A stretch of 64,000 bases of DNA from the NCBI RefSeq assembly GCF_003626635.1, contig NZ_RAZT01000005.1, positions 124,001 to 188,000 on the forward strand, given 5' to 3'. The notes beneath the pieces are model-generated. The model did not search any database and had not been told where the DNA came from. It worked only from the letters and a program-made list of their open reading frames with translations. The translations under genes and the position numbers were made by a program. The DNA comes from Micromonospora musae (lineage in GTDB: Bacteria > Actinomycetota > Actinomycetes > Mycobacteriales > Micromonosporaceae). Each line of letters opens with the position of its first letter. The first letter of the stretch is position 1. Below are positions 33,069-40,558 of this stretch, piece by piece.

Positions 33069-36000
33069 TTGCACCGAACACGGAAGTTGACCGGAACAGG
33101 CCTCGCGATCGCCCTCGTGCTCGCCGCGCCGGCGGTCGCCGTGGCCGCCCCACCGGGCGCCCCGGTGACGCCGGCGGCCGCCGGGCCGGCCTCGTCGAGG
33201 ACCGCCGACCAGCCCGCCACGGTCACCCTGCTCACCGGGGACCGGGTGACCGTCAGCGCGTCCGGCGCAGCCAGCGTGCGGCCCGGTCCGGGGCGCGAAC
33301 ACGTACGCTTCCTGACCGGCCGGGACCACGGGCGGCTCTCGGTCGTGCCGCAGGACGCGCTGCCGCTGATCGGCGCCGGCCGCGTCGACCGGCGGCTCTT
33401 CGACGTCACCGAGCTGATCGCGGCCGGCTACGACGACGCGCGCAACGACGACCTCCCGGTGCTGCTGCGCCGGGCCGCCGGGGCCGAGCGGCGCGCCGCC
33501 ACCCCGCCGGGCTTCACCGTCACCCGCGATCTGCCCGCCATCGACGGGGTGGCCGGCACGGTGCGCAAGGACCGGGCGGAGCAGCTCTGGACGGTCCTCG
33601 CCGGCCGAGCCGGGGCCCGGGCCGGTGCGGCCGCCGTCGACCGGATCTGGCTCGACGGCCGGCGGCGGATCACGCTGGAACACAGCGTCCCGCAGATCGG
33701 TGCGCCCGCCGCGTACGTGGCCGGATACACCGGTGCGGGCGTCCGCGTCGCGGTGCTCGACACCGGGGTGGACACCGATCACCCGGACCTGGCCGGCCGG
33801 GTGGCCGAGGCCCGCAACTTCACCGAGGACCCGGCCCCGGGTGACCTGGTGGGGCACGGCACCCATGTGGCCTCGATCATCGCGGGCAGCGGCGCCGCCT
33901 CCGGAGGCCGGTACCGCGGCGTGGCGCCGGACGCCACCCTGCTCTCCGGCAAGGTCTGCGAGACCGACTTCTGCACCGACTCCGCCATCCTCGCAGGCAT
34001 GCACTGGGCCGCCGTCGAGCAGCGGGCGGACGTGGTGAACATGAGCCTCACCGGCATGGACACGCCGGAGACCGACCCGCTCGAGGAGGCGGTGACCCAG
34101 CTGACCGAGGAGACCGGCACGCTCTTCGTGGTCTCCGCCGGCAACGACGGGGGGTACGCCCCGGTCGGGTCGCCCGGCACCGCCGACGCGGCGCTCGCCG
34201 TCGGCGCGGTGAACCGCGAGGACGAACTCGCCGACTTCTCCAGCCGCGGCCCGCGGGTCGGCGACGAGGCGATCAAGCCGGACCTCACCGCACCGGGCGT
34301 GGAGATCGTGGCCGCCCGGGCCGCCGACGGCCAGATCGGCGACCCGGTGGGCGAGTCGTACGTCTCCATCTCCGGCACCTCGATGGCCGCGCCGCACGTC
34401 GCGGGCGCGGTGGCGCTCCTCGCCGACCAGCACGGCGACTGGACGGCCGGGCAGCTGAAGGCGACGCTGATGGCCTCGGCGAAGCCGCACCCGCAGCGGT
34501 CCGCCTACGAGCAGGGCGCCGGGCGGGTCGACGTGGCCCGGGCGATCGGTCAGACCGTCACCAGTGACCCGGTGAGCGTCTCGTTCGGGCGGGCACTCTG
34601 GCCGCACGGCGACGACACCCCGATCACCCGCCAGCTGACCTGGCGCAACGACGGCTCGACGGCGCTCACCCTGGACCTCACGCTCGACGTCACCGGCCCC
34701 GGCGGAGCGCCCGCGCCGAGCGGGATGTTCAGCCTGAGCACCGGCCGGGTGACCGTGCCGGCCGGCGGTACGGCGACCGCCACGGTCACCGCCGACACCC
34801 GGGTCGGCGACACCGACGGGTACTACACCGGGCGGGTCGTCGCCCGATCCGGTGACGCGGTCGCGGTCACCCCGGTCGCCGTGCACCGGGAGGTGGAGAG
34901 CTACCAGCTGACCGTCCGGCACCTCGACGACACGGGTGCGGCGACGGGCCAGCACGGCACCACGCTCGTCGACCTGGCCGACGTCACCAGTCACGACCTG
35001 TACGACCCGGACGGCACCGTGCAGGTCCGGCTGCCCAAGGGGCGGTACGCGCTGGTCAGCTACGTGTTCAGCGGTGACGAGCAGAACTCCCGGGCCGCCA
35101 TGATCGCCCGGCCCGAGCTGATGCTCGACCGGGACACGGAGCTCACCGTCGACGCCCGACGGGCGAAGCCGGTACGCAGCACGGTGCCGGACCCGACGGC
35201 CACGCCACAGCTCGTCGACATCGGGGCGAACGTCTTCGTCGCCGACGTCGGCTCGTACAGCTTCAGCCTGCTCGGGTTCGACTTCACCGGCCTGTCCAGC
35301 GGCCAGCTCGGCCCGAACGGCTCGGCGGCGCGTTTCGTCGGCACGGTGAGCAGCCAGTGGGCCGACCGGGAGGCGGCCAGCAGCCCGTACCTCTACGCGC
35401 TCAGCGAGGGCTTCCCCGGCCGGCTGCCGACCGGCTTCGACCGGGACTACCGCGCCCGTGACCTGGCCACCGTCACCCACACGTTCCGCGGCGGGTACCC
35501 CGGCCTGGAGACCGAGCGGTTGGTCTTCCCGCAGCTGGAACCGGCCGTCGGCGGCTGGGCCGTCGGGCTGCCGACGGCGGTGCCGGGGCAGCGGGTCGAG
35601 CACTACAACACCCGGGGCGTGCGCTGGACCTCGGAGTTGACCTTCGGCGTGCGTACCGGAGACGGGTGGCTCGAACCCCGGGCCATGCTGGCCGGCGACG
35701 CTCGGGCCTACCGGGCCGGCAAGCACCTCCGGGAGGTCTGGAACGGCGCGCCGTACGGGCCGTCCTTCCCGGCGCCGCGCTGGCCCGGGCAGGGCCTCAC
35801 CCGGCAGGGCGACGTGATCGTGCTGGACGTGCCGCTGCACAGCGACGTGTCCGGTCACGCCGGCGGTTCGCTTCCGGACAGCGCCCGGACGGCGCTCTAC
35901 CGGAACGGGAAGCTGGTGGGGGAGAGCGCCGACCCGGGCTTCGGCCAGTTCGAGGTGCCGCCGGGGGGCGCCGGCTACCGGCTGGAGACGGCGACGAAGC

Positions 36001-36404
36001 GGAGCTTCACCGACCTGAGCACCGAGGTCGGCGCGGCCTGGACGTTCCGCTCCCGGCACGTCCCCGGCGAGGACTTCGCCGCGTTGCCCGCGATGGCCGT
36101 CCGCTTCGCGCCACCGCTGGACGCCGCGAACAACGCGCCCGCCGGCCGGAGCTTCGTCGTCCCGGTCCAGGTGCAGCGGCAGCCGGGCGCTCCCTCGGCG
36201 CGCGTCGCCGCGCTCATGGTGGAGGTCTCCTACGACGGCGGGTCGACCTGGCAGCGGGCGAAGGTCCGGAAGTCCGGCGACGGCTGGAAGGCCGCCGTCC
36301 GGCACCCGGCCGGGCCCGGGTACGCCTCGCTGCGGGCCACCGCGCGCGACAGCGCCGGCAACACGGTGACCCAGCACGTCATCCAGGCGTACCGGCTGAG
36401 GTGA
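33069..36404 (+). CDS. Secreted S8 subtilisin-like serine protease
   Basis: A 1111-residue exported protease. A Sec signal peptide (RKLTGTGLAIALVLAAPAVAVAA) is followed by a propeptide and a catalytic domain with the triad D231 (VLDTGVDTDHPDL), H263 (GHGTHVASI) and S438 (SGTSMAAPHVAG). The remaining 600 residues are beta-rich and end in a fibronectin-like or P-domain-like region; no cell-wall anchor is seen. The TTG at 33069 was chosen because GGGAGG stands six bases upstream and the signal peptide then begins normally. Probable role is extracellular protein degradation. Confidence 0.92.
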   Translation: MHRTRKLTGTGLAIALVLAAPAVAVAAPPGAPVTPAAAGPASSRTADQPATVTLLTGDRVTVSASGAASVRPGPGREHVRFLTGRDHGRLSVVPQDALPLIGAGRVDRRLFDVTELIAAGYDDARNDDLPVLLRRAAGAERRAATPPGFTVTRDLPAIDGVAGTVRKDRAEQLWTVLAGRAGARAGAAAVDRIWLDGRRRITLEHSVPQIGAPAAYVAGYTGAGVRVAVLDTGVDTDHPDLAGRVAEARNFTEDPAPGDLVGHGTHVASIIAGSGAASGGRYRGVAPDATLLSGKVCETDFCTDSAILAGMHWAAVEQRADVVNMSLTGMDTPETDPLEEAVTQLTEETGTLFVVSAGNDGGYAPVGSPGTADAALAVGAVNREDELADFSSRGPRVGDEAIKPDLTAPGVEIVAARAADGQIGDPVGESYVSISGTSMAAPHVAGAVALLADQHGDWTAGQLKATLMASAKPHPQRSAYEQGAGRVDVARAIGQTVTSDPVSVSFGRALWPHGDDTPITRQLTWRNDGSTALTLDLTLDVTGPGGAPAPSGMFSLSTGRVTVPAGGTATATVTADTRVGDTDGYYTGRVVARSGDAVAVTPVAVHREVESYQLTVRHLDDTGAATGQHGTTLVDLADVTSHDLYDPDGTVQVRLPKGRYALVSYVFSGDEQNSRAAMIARPELMLDRDTELTVDARRAKPVRSTVPDPTATPQLVDIGANVFVADVGSYSFSLLGFDFTGLSSGQLGPNGSAARFVGTVSSQWADREAASSPYLYALSEGFPGRLPTGFDRDYRARDLATVTHTFRGGYPGLETERLVFPQLEPAVGGWAVGLPTAVPGQRVEHYNTRGVRWTSELTFGVRTGDGWLEPRAMLAGDARAYRAGKHLREVWNGAPYGPSFPAPRWPGQGLTRQGDVIVLDVPLHSDVSGHAGGSLPDSARTALYRNGKLVGESADPGFGQFEVPPGGAGYRLETATKRSFTDLSTEVGAAWTFRSRHVPGEDFAALPAMAVRFAPPLDAANNAPAGRSFVVPVQVQRQPGAPSARVAALMVEVSYDGGSTWQRAKVRKSGDGWKAAVRHPAGPGYASLRATARDSAGNTVTQHVIQAYRLR

Positions 36405-36413
36405 CGCCGGGCT

Positions 36414-36447
36414 CCTCCGGGTCGGTGGGTGACCGCCGGCCCGGAGG
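36414..36447. terminator. Terminator between subtilisin and dapD
   Basis: CCTCCGGG (36414-36421) pairs with CCCGGAGG (36440-36447). It lies in the 53-base gap between convergent genes. Confidence 0.5.
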
Positions 36448-36457
36448 GCTCACCGGG

Positions 36458-37417
36458 TCAGTCGTTGGCGTGCAGTGCCGCGTTCAGCTCGATGCCCCGG
36501 CCGGTGCGCGGCCTCGCCTCCAGCGCCCCGTTGACCGAGTTGCGCCAGAAGAGCAGGCCGTCCACGCCGGAGAGCTCCCGTGCCTTGACCACCCGACCGT
36601 CCGGCAGAGTGATCTTCGACGCGGCGGTGATGTAGCAGCCGGCCTCGACCACGCAGTCGTCGCCGAGGGAGATGCCGACCCCGGCGTTCGCGCCGATCAG
36701 GCTCCGCTCACCGATGCGGACCTTGTCGGTGCCGCCACCGGAGAGGGTGCCCATGATCGAGGCCCCGCCGCCGACGTCGGAGCCGTCGCCGACCACCACG
36801 CCCTGCACGATGCGCCCCTCGACCATCGAGGTGCCGAGCGTGCCGGCGTTGAAGTTCACGAAGCCCTCGTGCATCACGGTGGTGCCGGAGGCCAGGTACG
36901 CGCCGAGGCGGACCCGGTCGGCGTCGGCGATCCGCACGCCGGAGGGCACCACGTAGTCGGTCATCCGGGGGAACTTGTCCACCCCGTACACGGCCAGGTG
37001 GCGACCGGCGGCCCGCTCGATGACCCGCAGCTCGTCGACCCGCTCCGGCGGGCACGGCCCGGCCGAGGTCCAGGCCACGTTCGCCAGCTTGCCGAAGATG
37101 CCGTCCAGGTTGAGCTCGTTGGGTCGCACCAGGCGGTGGGAGAGCAGGTGCAGCCGGAGGTACGCGTCGGCGGCGTCCTTGATCGGATCGTCCAGCGAGC
37201 CGATCTGGGTGACGACCTGGACGGCCCGCAGGCCGGGCAGGGTCCGCTCGCCGACCGCCGACGGCGGCAGGTCGAGCACGTCCGCCTTCTCCTCGCCGGC
37301 CACCAGCGGGAGCTCGCCGAGCCCCAGCTTGCCGGTCGGGTACCAGGTGTCGAGCACCTGATCGTCGGCGGCGACCGTGGCCAGGCCGATGCCCCAGGCG
37401 GATTGCGCGGACGTCAC
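36458..37417 (-). CDS. dapD: Tetrahydrodipicolinate N-succinyltransferase
   Basis: A 319-residue actinobacterial-type DapD, which transfers succinyl from succinyl-CoA to tetrahydrodipicolinate in lysine/DAP synthesis. The N-terminal domain (GIGLATVAADDQVLDTWYPTGKLG) is typical, and the left-handed beta-helix is seen in MHEGFVNFNAGTLGTSMVEGRI, VVVGDGSDVGGGASIMGTLSGGG and IGERSLIGANAGVGISLGDDC. The GTG at 37417 has AAGGGTGA upstream. It is divergent from dapE, giving a compact lysine-pathway locus with dapC 9 kb away. Confidence 0.95.
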   Translation of the reverse strand: MTSAQSAWGIGLATVAADDQVLDTWYPTGKLGLGELPLVAGEEKADVLDLPPSAVGERTLPGLRAVQVVTQIGSLDDPIKDAADAYLRLHLLSHRLVRPNELNLDGIFGKLANVAWTSAGPCPPERVDELRVIERAAGRHLAVYGVDKFPRMTDYVVPSGVRIADADRVRLGAYLASGTTVMHEGFVNFNAGTLGTSMVEGRIVQGVVVGDGSDVGGGASIMGTLSGGGTDKVRIGERSLIGANAGVGISLGDDCVVEAGCYITAASKITLPDGRVVKARELSGVDGLLFWRNSVNGALEARPRTGRGIELNAALHAND

Positions 37418-37481
37418 AGATTCACCCTTCGTTCGCGGGGTCGTGCGGGTGCAAGCTCACTCGGCACCCCCACCGGCTCTG

Positions 37482-37491
37482 ACGGTACCGT
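37482..37491 (+). promoter_or_regulatory. Palindrome overlapping the dapE -10 box
   Basis: ACGGTACCGT is a perfect 10-bp palindrome. Its right half contains TACCGT, which lies seven bases before the dapE ATG in the leaderless layout. In the 81-bp gap between dapD and dapE it could also be a regulator site. Confidence 0.42.
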
Positions 37492-37498
37492 GCGAAAC

Positions 37499-38572
37499 AT
37501 GGAGAACCCGCTGACCCCCGAGGTCCTCGCCGATCCGGTGGCGTTGACCCGCGCCCTCGTCGACATCGAGTCCGTCTCCCTCAACGAGAAGGCGATCGCC
37601 GACTGCGTCGAGGAGGTGCTCCGGGGTGTGCCGCACCTCACCACGTACCGGCACGGCAACACGGTGATGGCGCGAACCGAGCTGGGCCGGTCGCAGCGGG
37701 TGGTGTTGGCCGGGCATCTGGACACGGTGCCGCTGAACAACAACTTCCCGTCCACCATGCGCGGCGACCTGATGTACGGCTGCGGCACGTCGGACATGAA
37801 GTCGGGGGTGGCGTACGCCCTGCACCTGGCGGTGACGCTGCCGGACCCTCGGTACGACGTGACGTACTTCTTCTACGAGGCCGAGGAGATCGAGTCGAGG
37901 TACAACGGGCTGCTCCTGGTCGGCGAGGCGCACCCGGAGTGGCTGCAGGCGGACTTCGCGGTGCTGCTGGAGCCCACGTACGGCATCGTCGAGGCCGGTT
38001 GCCAGGGGACCATGCGGGCGAACGTCACCACGTACGGCGAGCGGGCCCACGCGGCGCGGTCCTGGCACGGGGTGAACGCCATCCACGGCGCCGTCGAGGT
38101 GTTGCGCCGCCTGACGGCGTACGAGGCACGCCGGGTCACCATCGACGGCTGCGACTACCGCGAGGGCCTCAACGCGGTGCGGATCGAGGGCGGGGTGGCC
38201 GGCAACGTCATCCCCGACCGTTGTGAGATCGAGATCAACTACCGGTACGCCCCGGACCGCGACCCGGCGGCCGCCGAGGCGCACCTGCGGGAGGTCTTCG
38301 CCGGCTTCGACCTGGTGGTGACCGACGCGGCGGCCGGCGCCCTGCCGGGGCTGGAGGCGCCGCCGGCGCGGGAGTTCCTCGAAGCGGTGGGTGCCGCGCC
38401 GATCGGCAAGCTGGGCTGGACGGACGTGGCCCGCTTCGCGGCGCTGGGCATTCCGGCGTTGAACTTCGGCCCCGGTGATCCGAACCTGGCCCACCACAAG
38501 GACGAGCACGTCGAGATCGGCAAGATCCGTGACGGCGCGGCCACCCTGCACCGGTGGCTGGCCTCCTCCTGA
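37499..38572 (+). CDS. dapE: Succinyl-diaminopimelate desuccinylase
   Basis: A 357-residue M20 metallohydrolase that removes succinate from N-succinyl-LL-diaminopimelate. Metal-site motifs are visible: LAGHLDTVP, YGCGTSDMKSG, FFYEAEEIE with the catalytic glutamate, and FGPGDPNLAHHKDEHVE at the C terminus. The ATG at 37499 follows a TACCGT box at seven bases, suggesting a leaderless mRNA; a GTG three codons upstream is an alternative. It is divergent from dapD and ends before a perfect terminator. Confidence 0.94.
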   Translation: MENPLTPEVLADPVALTRALVDIESVSLNEKAIADCVEEVLRGVPHLTTYRHGNTVMARTELGRSQRVVLAGHLDTVPLNNNFPSTMRGDLMYGCGTSDMKSGVAYALHLAVTLPDPRYDVTYFFYEAEEIESRYNGLLLVGEAHPEWLQADFAVLLEPTYGIVEAGCQGTMRANVTTYGERAHAARSWHGVNAIHGAVEVLRRLTAYEARRVTIDGCDYREGLNAVRIEGGVAGNVIPDRCEIEINYRYAPDRDPAAAEAHLREVFAGFDLVVTDAAAGALPGLEAPPAREFLEAVGAAPIGKLGWTDVARFAALGIPALNFGPGDPNLAHHKDEHVEIGKIRDGAATLHRWLASS

Positions 38573-38583
38573 CCCCGTACATG

Positions 38584-38623
38584 GATCAGGAGGCTCGCGC
38601 CGGGTGGCGCGAGCCTCCTGATC
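38584..38623. terminator. Strong terminator after dapE
   Basis: A perfect 18-bp stem (38584-38601 with 38606-38623) closes a GGGT loop, 11 bases after the dapE stop. It also faces the small convergent gene at 38645. Confidence 0.85.
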
Positions 38624-38644
38624 GTTCCCGGCCTGGCCGGTTGG

Positions 38645-38812
38645 TCAGAGTGGGGCGGTGAGGGACGGGTCGGTGCTCTGGCGGGTGTCGGAGTCACCGG
38701 TCGGCTCGCCGGCCGGCTCCATCTGCCGGGCGCGGCGACGCTCGGCCACCACGTCGCGGATCCGTCGCTGCATCTGACGACGGATCCGGATCATCTCGCT
38801 GTTGCTGATCAC
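38645..38812 (-). CDS. Small basic hypothetical protein
   Basis: A 55-residue protein whose first half is a charged helix (SEMIRIRRQMQRRIRDVVAERRRARQ), followed by an acidic, disordered tail. The GTG at 38812 is preceded by GGGGGAGGAG at about 7 bases, a strong ribosome site for such a small frame. A basic helix of this kind could bind nucleic acid, but no family is recognised. It is divergent from the LOG gene and convergent with dapE. Confidence 0.55.
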   Translation of the reverse strand: MISNSEMIRIRRQMQRRIRDVVAERRRARQMEPAGEPTGDSDTRQSTDPSLTAPL

Positions 38813-38954
38813 GCTGGCTCCTCCCCCGAAGGCGCGCGCCGGGGCATACCCGGTATGTGAATAGTAAGACGTACGGGCGACGGTTTTGGTTGCCCAAGAT
38901 CGCGAACTATTTCGACGCGTTCTCGGCCCGTGCACCCGGCGGGGGTCGCTCCAC

Positions 38955-38960
38955 TACGGT
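38955..38960 (+). promoter_or_regulatory. Leaderless -10 box of first LOG gene
   Basis: TACGGT followed by seven bases and then the ATG at 38968, with no Shine-Dalgarno sequence between. Confidence 0.48.
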
Positions 38961-38967
38961 TGCTTGC

Positions 38968-39852
38968 ATGAGTCAGAGCAACGGGCGGGAGCCGGGCCGC
39001 AGAGCGGGGCGGGAGCGGCACCGGGGGGCTGTCACCCTGCGCCGGCAGGCCATCCCGGACAGCACCGCCGATCAGCGTCTGCTCGATTCCCGAGGGCGCG
39101 GCGACTGGAAGACCAGGGACGCCTGGCGGGCGCTGCGCATCCTCTCGGAGTTCGTGGAGGGCTTCGACACCCTCGCCGACCTCCCGCCGGCGGTCAGCGT
39201 CTTCGGCTCCGCGCGCAGCGGCCCGGACAGCCCCGAGTGCCGGCTGGCCGAGGAGCTGGGAGCCGCGCTGGCCCGGGCCGGCTACGCGGTGATCACGGGC
39301 GGCGGCCCGGGTGTGATGGAGGCCGCCAACCGGGGCGCCAGCGGGGCCGGTGGCCTCTCCGTCGGGCTCGGCATCGAGCTCCCCTTCGAGCAGGGCATCA
39401 ACGACTGGGTCGACCTCGCCATCGACTTCCGCTACTTCTTCGCCCGCAAGACCATGTTCGTCAAGTACGCCCACGGGTTCGTGGTGCTCCCCGGCGGGTT
39501 CGGCACCATGGACGAGCTCTTCGAGGCGCTCACCCTGGTGCAGACCGGCAAGGTCACCCGGTTCCCGGTGGTGCTGATGGGCACGGCGTACTGGCAGGGG
39601 CTGATCGACTGGCTCCGCGACACGATGGCCGCCGACGGCAAGATCGGGCCGGTCGACCTGGAGTTGATCTGCCTCACCGACTCCGTCGAGGCGGCGGTCC
39701 GGCACATCGTGGAGGCCGAGGCGGCGCTCTCCGCCGAGCAGGAGGCGGTCCGGGAGGAGGCGGTGGCCCGCGTCGCCGCCGACCAGCGGGACGCGGCGGA
39801 GGCCGCGGACGAGCGTGACGCCGCCGATTCCGGTGGAGCGAGGGAGAGCTGA
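38968..39852 (+). CDS. LOG-family (TIGR00730-type) protein, long form
   Basis: A 294-residue member of the Lonely Guy / lysine-decarboxylase-like Rossmann family, which includes cytokinin riboside monophosphate phosphoribohydrolases. The signatures GGGPGVMEAANRGA and PGGFGTMDELFE are intact. About 60 basic residues precede the core and an acidic, coiled-coil-like tail of 50 residues follows, both absent from short LOG enzymes. In bacteria the natural substrate is likely a nucleoside monophosphate. It is followed four bases later by a second, short LOG gene. Confidence 0.85.
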   Translation: MSQSNGREPGRRAGRERHRGAVTLRRQAIPDSTADQRLLDSRGRGDWKTRDAWRALRILSEFVEGFDTLADLPPAVSVFGSARSGPDSPECRLAEELGAALARAGYAVITGGGPGVMEAANRGASGAGGLSVGLGIELPFEQGINDWVDLAIDFRYFFARKTMFVKYAHGFVVLPGGFGTMDELFEALTLVQTGKVTRFPVVLMGTAYWQGLIDWLRDTMAADGKIGPVDLELICLTDSVEAAVRHIVEAEAALSAEQEAVREEAVARVAADQRDAAEAADERDAADSGGARES

Positions 39853-39856
39853 GCGA

Positions 39857-40402
39857 GTGGCTGCCATCTGTGTCTTCTGCGCCTCCTCCCGGACGATCGA
39901 GCAGCGCTGGCTCGACCTGGCGACCGAGACCGGCGCGGAGATCGCCCGGCGCGGGCACACCCTGGTCAGTGGCGGTGGCTGCGTCGGGATGATGGGCGCG
40001 ATCGCCGACGGGGCGCGGGCGGCCGGCGGCCCGACCGTCGGGGTGATACCGCAGGCGCTGGTCGACCTGGAGGTCGCCGACCTGCGCTCGGACGAGCTGT
40101 TGATCACCGATTCGATGGCGAGCCGTAAGACCCTGATGATCGACAAGTCGGACGCGTTCCTGACGCTGCCGGGCGGGCTCGGCACCTTGGACGAGCTCTT
40201 CGAGGTCTGGACGACCGCCACGCTCACCCTGCACGCCAAGCCGATGGTGCTGGTGGACACCGACGGGTTCTACCGGCCGCTGCTGAACTGGCTCGCCGAC
40301 CTCACCGACCAGCACTTCCTCAAGCCGGCCGGCCTCGACCTGCTGACGGTCGTCGACTCCGTCCCCGCCGCCCTGGACGCCCTCGAATCCCACCTGGCCT
40401 GA
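39857..40402 (+). CDS. LOG-family (TIGR00730) protein, short form
   Basis: A 181-residue LOG protein, the size of M. tuberculosis Rv1205, whose product cleaves cytokinin-like nucleotides. The family motifs are SGGGCVGMMGAIAD and LPGGLGTLDELFE. The GTG at 39857 has GGGAGAG upstream and gives the usual N terminus VAAICVFCASS. It forms a two-gene unit with the longer LOG protein, so two paralogues are expressed together and might form mixed oligomers. Confidence 0.88.
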   Translation: MAAICVFCASSRTIEQRWLDLATETGAEIARRGHTLVSGGGCVGMMGAIADGARAAGGPTVGVIPQALVDLEVADLRSDELLITDSMASRKTLMIDKSDAFLTLPGGLGTLDELFEVWTTATLTLHAKPMVLVDTDGFYRPLLNWLADLTDQHFLKPAGLDLLTVVDSVPAALDALESHLA

Positions 40403-40420
40403 CCGTCCCCGACCCTGCCC

Positions 40421-40483
40421 GGCACTTTCCCTGAAGGTGTTGCCTCGCCGGCCCGGAAGCCGACACTTTCCGGCAAAGTGCCC
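40421..40483. repeat. Pair of CACTTT-N5-AARGTG inverted repeats
   Basis: CACTTT-CCCTG-AAGGTG (40423-40439) and CACTTT-CCGGC-AAAGTG (40464-40480) lie 41 bases apart in the gap between the second LOG gene and adnA. The outer GGCACTTT and AAAGTGCC blocks are also complementary. They could be paired operators, a terminator, or a dispersed genomic repeat. Confidence 0.5.
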
Positions 40484-40558
40484 TCAGCCCCCTCCGGCGG
40501 CGTCCGGCAGGCGGGGTGGCGTGCGGGGGGTGTCGTAGGGGCGTGGTGGGATGAGCTG

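Noticed and set aside
33042..36377. A 1111-codon minus-strand frame opposite the subtilisin gene
   Set aside because: The plus strand has a signal peptide and catalytic triad; the antisense frame is low-complexity and has no recognisable domain.
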